64,000 nt of DNA, from positions 193,501 to 257,500 of the forward strand of contig NZ_VFIY01000005.1 of NCBI RefSeq assembly GCF_006385175.1. The letters are read 5' to 3'. This stretch comes from Emcibacter nanhaiensis (lineage in GTDB: Bacteria > Pseudomonadota > Alphaproteobacteria > Sphingomonadales > Emcibacteraceae). Of this stretch, positions 1-9,281 are shown one piece after another. A program made the position numbers and the translations under genes. Within the stretch, counting starts at the first letter, position 1. The number at the start of each line of letters is the position of its first letter. The notes beneath the pieces are model-generated. The model made no database searches. It saw only the letters and a list, made by a program, of their open reading frames with translations, and was not told where the DNA came from.

Positions 1-1368
1 TTCCAGCGGGACTCTCATGTTGCAAGTGTAGGCATTTCCGCGGGATACCGGATCGGTTTTGTCTATCCCGAAAACGGCAATCGTGTTGTGATCGGCCTGA
101 ATTATTTTGACTTGCCGGATCAGCTTTCTTCCATAGAAAAGGCCCGTAAAACCGGAGAAATTCAGCTGGATGGTCCCAGCCTGTCGATTCAGGGCAATGT
201 TGTGCTGTTTCTCAGGGGACCTGTTTATGGGCCCCAGCCCGAAGGTAAGGAAGGACAAGCGGAATTTCTGGGCTTTGTGTCCCTGCTGCTCGACGTGGAC
301 CGTCTTTTTGCAGAAACGGCGCTTGCGATGTCGTCGCCGACCTATACAGACTTCGAGTATACTGTCAGGACCAGGGATAAGAATGGCAGCGGCTATATTA
401 CAGTTCATGGAGAGGATATCCCGCCCGGCATGCCGGTCCTGACAACCGAGATGCAGGTGCCTGGGGGAATCTGGGAACTGGTGGCCAAACCGTCCCCCCT
501 CCCGACCACAATACAACCGGTGCAGTGGATAATCTGGGCCGGCGGATTGTTCCTGATCATTTTTGTGATTATTTTCACCGTTACCCGCGTCAAATATATT
601 GAGAACAGATTTGAAGCCCAGGCGAATCTCCGCAAGGCGCTGCTGCAGGCGGAAAAGGCGAACCGTGCCAAGTCGGAATTCCTGGCCAATATGTCCCATG
701 AACTGCGTACGCCGCTCAACGCCATTATCGGGTTTTCAGACATCCTTAAACAAAGCGCTGACCTGAATGTCAGTCGTGAAAAATTTACCGAGTATGCCCG
801 CGATATCAATGAAAGCGGCAGCCATCTGCTGGAAATTATCAATGACATTCTGGACCTGTCCAAAGTTGAAGCGGGAAAATATGTAGTTCATGAAGATGTT
901 GTCTGGCTGGAGGAAATTGCCGGACAGTGTGCGCGTCTGCTTGTGGACAATGCGAAGGTCAAGCGTATCCACTTATCCAGCCGGTTCCAGGAAGGGTTTC
1001 CCGCCCTGAAGGCGGATGACAGGCTGATGAAACAAATCCTGATCAACCTGCTGACCAATGCCATCAAATTCACACCGGAAAAAGGACGGGTGGATATTAT
1101 CGGCACCTTCCAGCCGGGTGACGGTGTCATGGTTACCGTGGCAGATACCGGGATCGGCATGTCGGAGAGTGATATCGAGCGGGCGATGGAGCCGTTCGGT
1201 CAGGTGGAATCCTATCTGACAAGATATCATCAGGGCACCGGCCTGGGCCTGCCGCTGGTCCGGGGGTTTGTGGAACTCCAGGGAGGCGAGGTGGAGATTG
1301 ACAGCACACCCGGCCAGGGGACCAACGTCCGGATAACTTTTCCAGAAAACCGGGTTGTAAAGCCGTAA
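1..1368 (+). CDS. Sensor histidine kinase with CHASE-type sensor, 5' truncated
   Basis: The reading frame is open from base 1, so the true start lies upstream of the window. The visible N-terminal part resembles the end of an extracytoplasmic CHASE sensor domain (an A/TG...GP...PVY-like pattern). One membrane helix follows ([17 protein letters not shown]), then a short coiled coil and a HisKA box, [14 protein letters not shown], with the phospho-accepting His codon at 697-699. The HATPase domain has an N-box (NLLTNAIKF), G1 box (DTGIGM) and G2 box (GTGLGL). No receiver domain is attached, and no response regulator is nearby, so the partner is unknown. It ends 6 bp from the convergent kinase gene. 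Confidence 0.85.
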   Translation, partial: FQRDSHVASVGISAGYRIGFVYPENGNRVVIGLNYFDLPDQLSSIEKARKTGEIQLDGPSLSIQGNVVLFLRGPVYGPQPEGKEGQAEFLGFVSLLLDVDRLFAETALAMSSPTYTDFEYTVRTRDKNGSGYITVHGEDIPPGMPVLTTEMQVPGGIWELVAKPSPLPTTIQPVQWIIWAGGLFLIIFVIIFTVTRVKYIENRFEAQANLRKALLQAEKANRAKSEFLANMSHELRTPLNAIIGFSDILKQSADLNVSREKFTEYARDINESGSHLLEIINDILDLSKVEAGKYVVHEDVVWLEEIAGQCARLLVDNAKVKRIHLSSRFQEGFPALKADDRLMKQILINLLTNAIKFTPEKGRVDIIGTFQPGDGVMVTVADTGIGMSESDIERAMEPFGQVESYLTRYHQGTGLGLPLVRGFVELQGGEVEIDSTPGQGTNVRITFPENRVVKP

Positions 1369-1374
1369 GACTTG

Positions 1375-2469
1375 TTATGCCAGCCTGGGGAGCCGGACGA
1401 TGGCGGTTGTGCCGAAATGTTTTTCCGACCTCAGTTCAACCTGCCCGTTCAGGAGGCAGGCAAACCGACTGACCAGAGTCAGGCCAAGTCCTGTGCCCTC
1501 GCGGGACCGGCTGTAGCTGTTATCGACCTGAACAAACGGTTCCATGACTTTTTTGAGTTCTTCGGGGGACATGCCGAGGCCATTGTCCTTGACGAATATT
1601 TCCAGTGTATCGCCGTCGACTTTCGCCGCGGCCTGCACCCTGCCGCCTTGAATGTTATATTTTACGGCATTTGATAACAGGTTGATGACGATCTGCCGGA
1701 GCAGCCTCATGTCTGTCCGGAATTCACAATCAGTTATTTCGATCTCCAGCTTGATATTTTCTTTTTGTGCCAGTGTGGCGATAAAATCACGGCATTCCTC
1801 CATCATGCCGCCGACGTGGAAGTCACCCACAGAAAGTTCGATCTTCCCGGCCTCCACCTTCGCCAGGTCTAGGATGTCGTTGATCAGGTCAAGCAGATGC
1901 AGGCCGCTTTTGCGGATCGCCTGGATATAGTTTCTTTGCCGTTGTTCATCCAGCGGGATGTCATGGAGCAGCATGAATTCCGCGTAGCCGATCACCGCAT
2001 TGAGCGGGGTGCGCAGTTCATGGGACATGGTGGCGAGGAATTCCGATTTGGCCTGGTTGGCTTCCTCGGCCTTGATAGCAAGCTGTTCTGAATGTTTGTG
2101 GAGGTGGCGCAATTCCTCCTCGACATTTTTGCGACGTTCAATTTCGTTTGCGATTTCGTTGATGGCGGGCAGCCAGTTGAAAAGGCCGAAGGCGATCAGA
2201 AATATACCCGGTATGTACAGGGTATAGGTGACGAGCGGGCTGGCATGCCACTCCGTGCCGGTCAGATGGATGAAGAGCTGCTGGCCCGGGGAGATTTTTT
2301 CGAGATAAAGGACCAAGGCAACCAGTGCACAGTAGACGCTGCCGGTCATGAAAAACATATGTCCCCGGTTCAGGCCGGGAAGCAGGGAGCGCCGGAACAT
2401 AATCGCGAGCGGAACCGACGTGACAGTCAGAAACAAAATTAGATAAGGATGCCAGAATTGCTGCAGCAC
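1375..2469 (-). CDS. Membrane-bound sensor histidine kinase
   Basis: 364 aa. Three hydrophobic helices (about residues 9-24, 37-56 and 79-103) are followed by a coiled coil and a HisKA box with the phospho-acceptor at His150 ([14 protein letters not shown]). The HATPase domain has N-box NLLSNAVKY, G1 DNGLGM and G2 GTGLGL. No periplasmic sensor domain is present, so it may sense through the membrane helices. A GTG start is chosen because a TGA stop lies immediately upstream in frame. The kinase core resembles that of the convergent neighbour, suggesting related kinases, but the sensor parts differ. The cognate response regulator is not in the window. Confidence 0.85.
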   Translation of the reverse strand: MLQQFWHPYLILFLTVTSVPLAIMFRRSLLPGLNRGHMFFMTGSVYCALVALVLYLEKISPGQQLFIHLTGTEWHASPLVTYTLYIPGIFLIAFGLFNWLPAINEIANEIERRKNVEEELRHLHKHSEQLAIKAEEANQAKSEFLATMSHELRTPLNAVIGYAEFMLLHDIPLDEQRQRNYIQAIRKSGLHLLDLINDILDLAKVEAGKIELSVGDFHVGGMMEECRDFIATLAQKENIKLEIEITDCEFRTDMRLLRQIVINLLSNAVKYNIQGGRVQAAAKVDGDTLEIFVKDNGLGMSPEELKKVMEPFVQVDNSYSRSREGTGLGLTLVSRFACLLNGQVELRSEKHFGTTAIVRLPRLA

Positions 2470-2581
2470 TCATTAGACCTCGAAAAATTTCCGCCGGAAC
2501 TGGGCCGGGGGCTCCAAGGTATAATCATAAATTGCTAATATTAGATTAAGTGGAATCGATGTGACCGGGGGGGGGGTGAAA

Positions 2582-2658
2582 TGGTCGGAGAGAGAGGATT
2601 CGAACCTCCGGCCCCTACGTCCCGAACGTAGTGCTCTACCAGGCTGAGCTACTCTCCG
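2582..2658 (-). tRNA. tRNA-Pro (anticodon CGG)
   Basis: 77 nt including an encoded CCA. The acceptor arms CGGAGAG and CTCTCCG pair. The anticodon stem CTACG/CGTAG closes loop TTCGGGA, giving anticodon CGG. The T-arm carries GGTTCGAATCC, and the D-arm AGCTCAGCCTGGTAGAGC. A run of ten G on the plus strand (2567-2576) lies just beyond its 3' end. Confidence 0.97.
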
Positions 2659-2695
2659 ACTGCGGACCCTGATTTATACGTTAAATTCACGGCGG

Positions 2696-3739
2696 TCAAG
2701 AGGAAGCATCATTTTTCTGCCAGTCCAGAATAACCTTGCCGGATTGGCCCGATCTCATCCTGTCAAAACCGGCCTGAAAATCGTCGACCGGGAAGTGATG
2801 GGTGAGAATCGGGTCCAGGTTCAGGCCGCTTTCCAGCATGGCGATCATCTTGTACCAGGTTTCAAACATTTTGCGGCCGTAGATGCCGTGAATCTCCAGC
2901 CCCTTGAAGATCACATGGTTCCAGTCCACGCCGGTTTCCGCCGGCAACAGGCCGAGCAGCGCCACCTTGCCGCCATGGTTCAGGGTGTCGAGCATGTCGG
3001 CGAAGGCGGTCGGCACGCCGGACATTTCCAGCCCCACATCGAATCCCTCGTGCATATGCAGCTCATCCATGACGTCGCGCAACTTTTCCCGGCTGACATT
3101 GACCGCCCGGGTCGCGCCCATCTGCCGGGCCAGTTCCAGGCGATAGTCATTGACATCGGTGATGACCACATTGCGGGCGCCCACATGGCGGGCGATGGCC
3201 ACGGCCATGATGCCGATCGGGCCGGCGCCGGTGATCAGAACATCTTCCCCCACCAGGTCAAAACTGAGCGCCGTATGGGTGGCGTTGCCGAGCGGGTCGA
3301 GAATGGCGCCCATATCGTCGCTGATTCCGTCCGGCAGCGGGCAGATATTGACCGCCGGCACCGACAGATATTCGGCGAAGGCGCCGGGGCGGTTGACGCC
3401 GATGCCCAGGGTGTTGCGGCACAGATGGCGTTTGCCGGCCCGGCAGTTGCGGCAATGGCCGCAGGTGATATGCCCTTCGGCGGACACCCGCTGGCCGAGG
3501 GCGAGGCCCTGGACCTCCGAACCCAGTTCGACGATCTCGCCGACGAATTCATGGCCCACCTGCATGCCGACCGGGATGGTCTTTTGCGCCCAGTTGTCCC
3601 AGTTATAGATATGGATGTCGGTGCCGCAGATCGCGGTTTTCCTGATTTTGACCAGCACATCGTTGGGGCCGATTTCCGGCTCCGGGATGTCCTGCATCCA
3701 GATGCCTACTTCCGCCTTGCTTTTGACCAGGGCTTTCAT
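2696..3739 (-). CDS. tdh: L-threonine 3-dehydrogenase
   Basis: 347 aa, zinc-dependent medium-chain dehydrogenase that oxidises L-threonine to 2-amino-3-ketobutyrate with NAD+. Catalytic zinc ligands are seen at Cys38 and His63-Glu64 (GHE). The structural zinc site is Cys93, Cys96, Cys99 and Cys107, the same positions as in the E. coli enzyme. The nucleotide-binding motif GAGPIG follows. It lies 12 bp downstream of kbl, whose product takes the unstable ketoacid, so the two form the threonine-to-glycine plus acetyl-CoA route. It is the last gene of this operon, before tRNA-Pro. Confidence 0.96.
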   Translation of the reverse strand: MKALVKSKAEVGIWMQDIPEPEIGPNDVLVKIRKTAICGTDIHIYNWDNWAQKTIPVGMQVGHEFVGEIVELGSEVQGLALGQRVSAEGHITCGHCRNCRAGKRHLCRNTLGIGVNRPGAFAEYLSVPAVNICPLPDGISDDMGAILDPLGNATHTALSFDLVGEDVLITGAGPIGIMAVAIARHVGARNVVITDVNDYRLELARQMGATRAVNVSREKLRDVMDELHMHEGFDVGLEMSGVPTAFADMLDTLNHGGKVALLGLLPAETGVDWNHVIFKGLEIHGIYGRKMFETWYKMIAMLESGLNLDPILTHHFPVDDFQAGFDRMRSGQSGKVILDWQKNDASS

Positions 3740-3751
3740 GGAGGTGCTCCT

Positions 3752-4945
3752 TTAAATAACGCCCAGCTCGCGGCCGATGCGGCTGAAGGCGTTGACGGCA
3801 CGGTCGATCTGTTCGGTGGTGTGGGCCGCGGACATCTGGGTGCGGATCCGGGCCTTGCCTTCGGGCACTACCGGATAGGAGAAGCCGATCACAAAGATCC
3901 CTTCCTCCAAAAGACGGTCGGCCATCTCCCCGGCCAGGCGCGCATCGCCCAGCATGACCGGCACAATGGGATGTCCGGCCCCGCCCAGACTGAACCCGGC
4001 CTGTTCCATCTTTTCCCGGAAACGGGCGGCGTTGGCATGGACTTTTGCCCTCAGGTCACCGCTTTCCTTCAGCATGTCGATGACGGTGCAGCTGGTGGCG
4101 GCAATGACCGGCGCCAGGGTATTGGAAAAGAGATAGGGGCGCGAGCGCTGCCGCAGCCAGTCGACAATCACCGCATCGGCGGCGGTATAGCCGCCGGAGG
4201 CGCCGCCCATGGCCTTGCCCAGGGTGCCGGTGAGGATGTCAACCCGGTCGGACAGGCCGAAATATTCCGGGGTGCCGGCGCCGCTCTCGCCCATGAAGCC
4301 GACCGCGTGACTGTCATCCACCATGACCATGGCGTCATATTTTTCCGCCAGGTCGCAGATGGCCGGCAGGTTGGCAAGAATGCCGTCCATGGAAAAGACG
4401 CCGTCGGTGGCAATCAGCCGGAAGCGGCAGTCCTGCGCCTGTTTCAGGCAGTCTTCCAGGGCCTGCATGTCGTTGTTGGCATAGCGGAACCGCTTCGCCT
4501 TGCACAGCCGGATGCCGTCGATGATGCTGGCATGGTTGAGAGCGTCGGAGATGATGGCGTCCTCTTCCGTGAGCAGGGTTTCGAACAGGCCGGCATTGGC
4601 GTCGAAACAGCTCGGATAGAGGATCACATCCTCGGTGCCGAGAAAGGCCGCCAGCTTGTGTTCCAGCTCCTTGTGGATATCCTGGGTGCCGCAGATGAAG
4701 CGCACCGACGACATGCCGTAGCCATATTTGTCGAGCGCCGTCTTGGCCGCTTCGACCAGCTGCGGATCATTGGCCAGGCCCAGGTAATTGTTGGCGCAGA
4801 AATTGATGAAATCCTGGTCGCCCTTTTGCGCCACATGCACCACGGCCTGCTGCGGGCTGGTAATGGTGCGTTCGGACTTGTAAAGCCCGGCTTCTTTCAG
4901 GGCGGCGATTTCGGAAGTGAGATGGTCGATATAGCGTCGGGACAT
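3752..4945 (-). CDS. kbl: Glycine C-acetyltransferase (2-amino-3-ketobutyrate CoA ligase)
   Basis: 397 aa, fold-type I PLP enzyme of the alpha-oxoamine synthase family. It cleaves 2-amino-3-ketobutyrate with CoA to glycine and acetyl-CoA. The PLP lysine is Lys244 in [14 protein letters not shown], the position known for E. coli Kbl, and the conserved DDSHAVG motif precedes it. Paired with tdh downstream (12 bp gap). The roughly 110-bp AT-rich gap upstream separates it from the XRE-cupin regulator gene on the same strand and is the likely promoter region. Confidence 0.95.
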   Translation of the reverse strand: MSRRYIDHLTSEIAALKEAGLYKSERTITSPQQAVVHVAQKGDQDFINFCANNYLGLANDPQLVEAAKTALDKYGYGMSSVRFICGTQDIHKELEHKLAAFLGTEDVILYPSCFDANAGLFETLLTEEDAIISDALNHASIIDGIRLCKAKRFRYANNDMQALEDCLKQAQDCRFRLIATDGVFSMDGILANLPAICDLAEKYDAMVMVDDSHAVGFMGESGAGTPEYFGLSDRVDILTGTLGKAMGGASGGYTAADAVIVDWLRQRSRPYLFSNTLAPVIAATSCTVIDMLKESGDLRAKVHANAARFREKMEQAGFSLGGAGHPIVPVMLGDARLAGEMADRLLEEGIFVIGFSYPVVPEGKARIRTQMSAAHTTEQIDRAVNAFSRIGRELGVI

Positions 4946-5053
4946 TTGGCCAGCATCCTGTAACGATGTTTGAGAAGAAGCCGGTAATATATCATGATAA
5001 TGGAAAATTCAATATATTAAATATTAAGTATAATATATAGGATTTAAAAAGCA

Positions 5054-5626
5054 CTAGCCTGCGATGACCACCAGCATCGCCCGGGCTTTTGATTTTCCAA
5101 TATTTTCAATGGCATGGGGGATGTCCGCTTCATATCGGGCGGTATCTCCGGCCGCCAGGTCCTGCTGGTGCAGGCCGTTGCTGATGCGGAGCGCGCCTTC
5201 CAGCACGGTGATATGCTCCCGCGTGCCGGCGGAATGGGGCTCCGACTCGAGAATGCCGCCGGGTTCAATCTGCATGTCGTACCATTCCATCTGTGAGACA
5301 AGGTCGATGGGGCCGAGAATGCGCAGGCTGCATTTGCCGTCGGCGCTCTGGATGGCCGGGCACTGGTGGCTTGGCAGCACCGAGATTTCATGGCGGGTGG
5401 CCTGGTCCTCGCCCTTGCTGTCCAGCAGGTCGGCGAGGTCGATGCCCAGCGGAGCGGTCAGGCTCCACAGGGTGGCGACCGTCGGATTGGTGCGCCCGCG
5501 CTCGATCTGCGACAGCATGGATTTTGACACGCCGGACGCCCGGGCCAGCTGTTCCAGCGTCATTTGCCGGGCGCTGCGCAGTTCCTTGATCTTGCTGCCG
5601 ACATCAGGGGGGGAATGTCTTGACAT
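5054..5626 (-). CDS. XRE-family regulator with C-terminal cupin domain
   Basis: 190 aa. Residues about 10-65 form a helix-turn-helix of the XRE type (MTLEQLARASGVSKSMLSQIERG). The C-terminal half (about 110-185) is a small cupin with a proline/glycine-rich strand pattern, the usual small-molecule sensor of this family. It is encoded directly upstream of kbl-tdh on the same strand. Members of this architecture often control amino-acid or amine catabolism, so regulation of kbl-tdh by threonine or glycine is a reasonable guess, not shown by the sequence. Confidence 0.88.
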   Translation of the reverse strand: MSRHSPPDVGSKIKELRSARQMTLEQLARASGVSKSMLSQIERGRTNPTVATLWSLTAPLGIDLADLLDSKGEDQATRHEISVLPSHQCPAIQSADGKCSLRILGPIDLVSQMEWYDMQIEPGGILESEPHSAGTREHITVLEGALRISNGLHQQDLAAGDTARYEADIPHAIENIGKSKARAMLVVIAG

Positions 5627-5689
5627 TTGGGTGGCTCCTCTGTTTTTCCACTATATTGAACAAGGTTGCCGGTGGAAAGAGGAATTTGC

Positions 5690-6421
5690 TCAGTCTTGAC
5701 GGGGGTGTTTCAGGTTCATGAGCTCTTCACTGCGGTGGATGATGGCATCGGTCAACTTTTTCATGAAGGCGTCTTTTTCCAGATCTCCGGGCAGGGCCGG
5801 ATGGAATTCGGCGACCACGGTGCCGGGGATTTTGCGGAAGTCGTGCTTTTTCCAGTGCTGGCCTGAATTGCTGGCCAGGGTGATGACCGGGATGTCCCGC
5901 TCCGCCTGGATATGATAGGCGCCGCTTTTCAGCTTGCGCCGTTCCCCCACCAGGGTGCGGGTCCCCTCCGGATAGACCAGCAGCGGCAGCTTCTGGTGAT
6001 AGATAATGTCGGCCACCACCGGGGTGACTTTATGGGCGGTGCCGGACTGGCGATCGATGGAGATAATATTGAGCTTGCTCAGCACCTGGCCGAGGAACGG
6101 CACCCGGAACAGTTCCTTCTTGCCCAGTGCCGTCAGGGTCGGGGCTTCACGGAAAGCAAGAAAAGCGTCCAGGTTGCTCATATGCTTGGCACACAGGATG
6201 AAGCCCCGGTCTTTCGGGATATTTTCCCGTCCCCGGATTTCAACCTTGATCCGCGCCACATGTTCCAGCATCCAGACCACCACATTGGCCCACCACAGGA
6301 TCACCCGCCGCATGGGACGGTCGGTCTTGCACAGCATCAGCGGCGTGAGGATCAGCAGAATGACAAGAGGGGTTCCCACCCAGAAGAAGGTGTTGAAAAG
6401 GATCGAACGTAAATACAGCAT
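5690..6421 (-). CDS. plsC: 1-acyl-sn-glycerol-3-phosphate acyltransferase (PlsC family)
   Basis: 243 aa from the ATG at 6421. A TTG 63 bp further upstream would add 21 polar residues. It should convert lysophosphatidic acid to phosphatidic acid at the inner membrane. An N-terminal hydrophobic helix is followed by the catalytic HX4D motif (KHMSNLDAF) and the glycerol-phosphate motif PEGTR. Length is normal for PlsC. It sits between the MATE gene and the XRE regulator on the same strand. Paralogues exist in many alphaproteobacteria, so it may not be the only PlsC. Confidence 0.88.
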   Translation of the reverse strand: MLYLRSILFNTFFWVGTPLVILLILTPLMLCKTDRPMRRVILWWANVVVWMLEHVARIKVEIRGRENIPKDRGFILCAKHMSNLDAFLAFREAPTLTALGKKELFRVPFLGQVLSKLNIISIDRQSGTAHKVTPVVADIIYHQKLPLLVYPEGTRTLVGERRKLKSGAYHIQAERDIPVITLASNSGQHWKKHDFRKIPGTVVAEFHPALPGDLEKDAFMKKLTDAIIHRSEELMNLKHPRQD

Positions 6422-6511
6422 TTCCCGGATGTGCCTACTTATTATGTTTTGCCGCAGTGTAGTCCTTTTTCCCGCCGATTGCAAAAGCTCTCGCGCCCGG
6501 AAACCGTCCCG

Positions 6512-7906
6512 TCAGGCGGGAGCTTTCTGCTGCGCCGCCTGCCAGTCATCATAGGCAAGATAATAGAATCTGCCCGCCGCCAGGGCCAGGGCCAGGATGC
6601 TGGTCAGGATCACTGCCTCAACAAGGCCCTCCGCCTTGCGGTCGAGCGCAAAGGCCATATACCAGGACAGGGGAATCATGACGATATTGAAGGCAAATAT
6701 ATAAATGATCGTCGGCATCCATACATCCTGTCGCCCCCGGAGCGCATTGCCCATGATGGCCTGGGAGGTGTCAAACACCAGCAGGAAGCCGGACAGGCTG
6801 ATCAGCGGCGTGGTTAGCGCCACCAGCACTTCTGCCGAGGTGAAGAACAGGGTGAGGTTTTCCGCATAAAGCACCATCAACACCGCCAGCGGCAGCATGG
6901 TCAGGATATTAAACCCGAGGCCGGCGCTGCCTGCCAGCATCAGGTCGGCAGGATCCCGCCGGCCGAGGGCAATGCCCACCCGGACAGAGGTCGCGCCGCC
7001 CAGGCCGATGGCGATCATGAACGGCAGGCCGAACAGCTTGAAGGTGATGGTGGTGGCGGCCAGGGTTTCGGCGCTGATCCAGCCGGCAAACACCATCAGT
7101 CCGGCAAAACCGAGATGCTCGGCGCCGTTGGTGATCCCGGCAGCATAGCCGATATGGCGCTGGCGTCGCCAGCCCTTCCAGGACAGGTCCGCTTTGTCGC
7201 GAATGCCGAACCTCTCACCATCCTTCAGGACCAGGATGAAGAGCAGCAGGGCGAAAAAGATAAAGACCCGGATCAATGTTGTCGACCAGGCCGATCCGAC
7301 CGCGCCCATGGGCTCAAAGCCGAAATGCCCGAATACCAGCACCCAGTTCAGGAAGATATTGAGGACATTGGCAAAAATCATGACGATCAGGCCGGGCAGC
7401 GGGCGGCTGATGCTTTCCAGGAAAAAGGTGCAGGCCAGCAGCAACGTCATGAACGGCATGCCATAGCCCAGCACCTGCGCCACTTCGCCGCCGCCCCGGG
7501 CAATATCGGCATCCTGTCCCAGCGCCAGCAGGATTTCTTCCCCGAACATGCAGATCATCAACCATAGCAGGCCCAGGCCCAGGGCATAGACCATGCCCCG
7601 TTTCCAGATGGCACCGGACTCCCGGGGGTTGCCGGCGCCGACGGCGTTGGAGCTGAGCACGATGATGCCGGTCAGCAGTCCGATGGTCAGGACGATCAGG
7701 GTGATGACCGGGATGTCGCCGGCGCTCTGGTAGGCCAGGTCCCGGGCGCTGTAGTGGCCGACCATCAGGGTATCCACCAGCCCCATGGCCATGGTGCCGA
7801 TCCGTTGCAGGACAATAGGAAACGACAGGCGCAGCAGTTCTGACATTTGCCGTGTCAGTCGCTCGCGCAGCCAGTTCTCCGTCGCTGTATTTTGTTTGTC
7901 ATGCAT
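6512..7906 (-). CDS. MATE-family multidrug/sodium antiporter
   Basis: 464 aa with about twelve predicted membrane helices and the typical N-terminal MATE region (LSFPIVLQRIGTMAMGLVDT, then MVGHYS). MATE proteins export drugs, organic cations or metabolites using Na+ or H+ gradients. The substrate cannot be read here. The start is uncertain. A GTG 24 bp upstream has a better placed AAAGAGG ribosome site, while the ATG used here matches the usual family N-terminus. It is first in a same-strand run with plsC. Confidence 0.9.
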   Translation of the reverse strand: MHDKQNTATENWLRERLTRQMSELLRLSFPIVLQRIGTMAMGLVDTLMVGHYSARDLAYQSAGDIPVITLIVLTIGLLTGIIVLSSNAVGAGNPRESGAIWKRGMVYALGLGLLWLMICMFGEEILLALGQDADIARGGGEVAQVLGYGMPFMTLLLACTFFLESISRPLPGLIVMIFANVLNIFLNWVLVFGHFGFEPMGAVGSAWSTTLIRVFIFFALLLFILVLKDGERFGIRDKADLSWKGWRRQRHIGYAAGITNGAEHLGFAGLMVFAGWISAETLAATTITFKLFGLPFMIAIGLGGATSVRVGIALGRRDPADLMLAGSAGLGFNILTMLPLAVLMVLYAENLTLFFTSAEVLVALTTPLISLSGFLLVFDTSQAIMGNALRGRQDVWMPTIIYIFAFNIVMIPLSWYMAFALDRKAEGLVEAVILTSILALALAAGRFYYLAYDDWQAAQQKAPA

Positions 7907-8022
7907 CCTGTTTTTCCGAAAAAAGGGCACAACCCATACGCCTCTTTCCCGGGGCTGTCATTAAAAAAGAAACCGGAAAGCCATTATTTTCCGGTGCCCC
8001 AGCGCAGGGCGATAAGGTTTCA

Positions 8023-8030
8023 TTAACCAT
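8023..8030 (+). promoter_or_regulatory. CtrA-like half-site upstream of the unknown 227-aa gene
   Basis: TTAACCAT is an exact match to the half-site recognised by CtrA in Caulobacter-type alphaproteobacteria. It lies 82 bp upstream of the next start codon. A near match, TTAACGAT, lies at 11599-11606 upstream of the flagellin-like gene. Eight-base matches occur by chance, so this is suggestive only. Confidence 0.3.
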
Positions 8031-8112
8031 TAGATGGGAAAATTGTCGGACAAATGCAGAAATGCAGGGCTGTAAAACTGCGCCCCAAGCAAGATATCAG
8101 AAGGATATTGTT

Positions 8113-8796
8113 ATGTCAGGCTATTCACTGGCGGGATTGTTTTCCGCCTTTTCCGGCACCGATACGGGGACCGGATATAAATCACTTTCATTTGATCATT
8201 TCCGTTCCCGGGCGACCGACGGGCACCGCCAGGGTCATTCCCGTCACGGCCATTCCGTCCATGACGGGCGCGAAAAGCCGGCGGCGGAGAATAGTTTCCA
8301 GATCAGCCTCAGCAAGGTGGGCCGCAGCTATCTGCAGTCGAACGTTGCGGGCACCGAACAGACCACGGAAGAGACGCCGGCAGAGGAACAGGAATTCGCC
8401 CTGTTCCGCAATCATGGCCAGCAGCGCCGGGCCCAGGCCTTTCTTGACAACCTGTTGCGCAAGCTGGTGAGCGTCTTCGCCATCAAGATCCTCGGCGATT
8501 TCCTCGGGGCCCTGAAGGACGGCGCCAGCCTTGACCAGCTGGCCCTGGATGAAAGCCAGACCGATATTGGCGAGGCAACGGAAAATGAACAGTCTGTGGT
8601 GACAGTGGAGGAGCCGGCCGAACAGGAGGACACTCCCGCAGCGCCTTCGCTGGCAACCTTGTCCATTTCTGTCGGCCTGCAGATCGATATCACCATCGGC
8701 CAGCTGTCACAGGACGGCGGGGTGCTGTCGTCCCAGACCGTTGAGGCGGACAATCCGCTGGTCAGCGACCAGACGGCGACCAACCTGGTGGCCTGA
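8113..8796 (+). CDS. Hypothetical protein, possibly motility-associated
   Basis: 227 aa. Start chosen at the ATG preceded by AGAAGGATATTGTT, a good ribosome site. The N-terminus (MSGYSLAGLFSAFSGTDTG) is followed by a His/Arg-rich stretch (about residues 38-56). A helical central segment follows (RRAQAFLDNLLRKLVSVFAI, about 112-131), then an acidic stretch and a Ser/Thr/Val-rich C-terminus predicted as beta. No signal peptide or membrane helix is evident. I do not recognise the family. The upstream CtrA-like site and the nearby flagellin-like gene hint at cell-cycle or motility control. Confidence 0.7.
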   Translation: MSGYSLAGLFSAFSGTDTGTGYKSLSFDHFRSRATDGHRQGHSRHGHSVHDGREKPAAENSFQISLSKVGRSYLQSNVAGTEQTTEETPAEEQEFALFRNHGQQRRAQAFLDNLLRKLVSVFAIKILGDFLGALKDGASLDQLALDESQTDIGEATENEQSVVTVEEPAEQEDTPAAPSLATLSISVGLQIDITIGQLSQDGGVLSSQTVEADNPLVSDQTATNLVA

Positions 8797-8809
8797 TCCG
8801 GTCCCGATC

Positions 8810-8839
8810 GAAAAAAAGCCCGGCTGTGTGAGCCGGGCT
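8810..8839 (-). terminator. Rho-independent terminator, minus strand
   Basis: Perfect 9-bp stem AGCCCGGCT/AGCCGGGCT around a 5-nt loop. The A-run at 8811-8817 becomes a U-run only for minus-strand RNA. The plus strand has no U-run after the stem, so it mainly ends transcription coming from the small minus-strand gene at 8922-9047. Confidence 0.75.
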
Positions 8840-8921
8840 GTCAGGTTCTCAGGCAATTATGACGTCCGGGATAGAGGTCACGGGTGGTAATTTCTCCCCA
8901 TAATTTCTCTTGGCGCCTGTC

Positions 8922-9047
8922 TCAGGCGAAAGTCAGGGACGCGCGACGCTGGCGACGCAGCCGGCGGCCGTGGCTTTTTTTCAGGGGCAGCGTTTTCAGA
9001 AGCGGGTTGCCGCATTTGCTGTTTTTGATCAGGGTCCAGATTTCCAT
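8922..9047 (-). CDS. Candidate 41-aa basic small protein
   Basis: ATG to TGA, 41 residues, beginning MEIWTLIKNSKCGNPLLK and ending in a strongly basic tract (GRRLRRQRRAS). A GGAGAG ribosome site lies 5-10 nt before the ATG. A minus-strand terminator follows 83 bp after the stop, and no other minus-strand gene explains that terminator. Codons are GC-rich at third positions like the neighbours, unlike the AT-rich DNA upstream. Function unknown. The basic tail could bind nucleic acid or a membrane. It could alternatively be part of a non-coding RNA. Confidence 0.45.
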   Translation of the reverse strand: MEIWTLIKNSKCGNPLLKTLPLKKSHGRRLRRQRRASLTFA

Positions 9048-9281
9048 TTTCACTCTCCGTTCAGATACGATTTCAATCATTTTGATTTCGGTTTTGAACT
9101 CGTATTTGCAGGAAGCGTGCCAGTTTTTTCAAAAATAACCAAGTCATTGAAATATAGGGAAAAAATAAATTTCGAGTCTCTGGCAGGAAAAGAAAGACTT
9201 CAAAAGTTAGCAAAAAACAAAATAATAATTATTGTTTTTCGCTAACTATTTAAAAAATACAAAATTTGGCGAAGGGTTGCG
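9048..9281. other. AT-rich intergenic stretch
   Basis: About 230 bp, strikingly AT-rich compared with the genes around it, with runs such as AAAAAACAAAATAATAATTATTG. It should carry the promoter of the 41-aa minus-strand gene. It also follows the 3' end of marC. I see no convincing protein-coding frame or RNA gene. Confidence 0.5.

Noticed and set aside
2744-4963. 739-codon open frame opposite tdh and kbl
   Set aside because: It is the antisense shadow of two well-identified genes with high third-position GC. Its product is His/Gly/Asp-rich, typical of such shadows.
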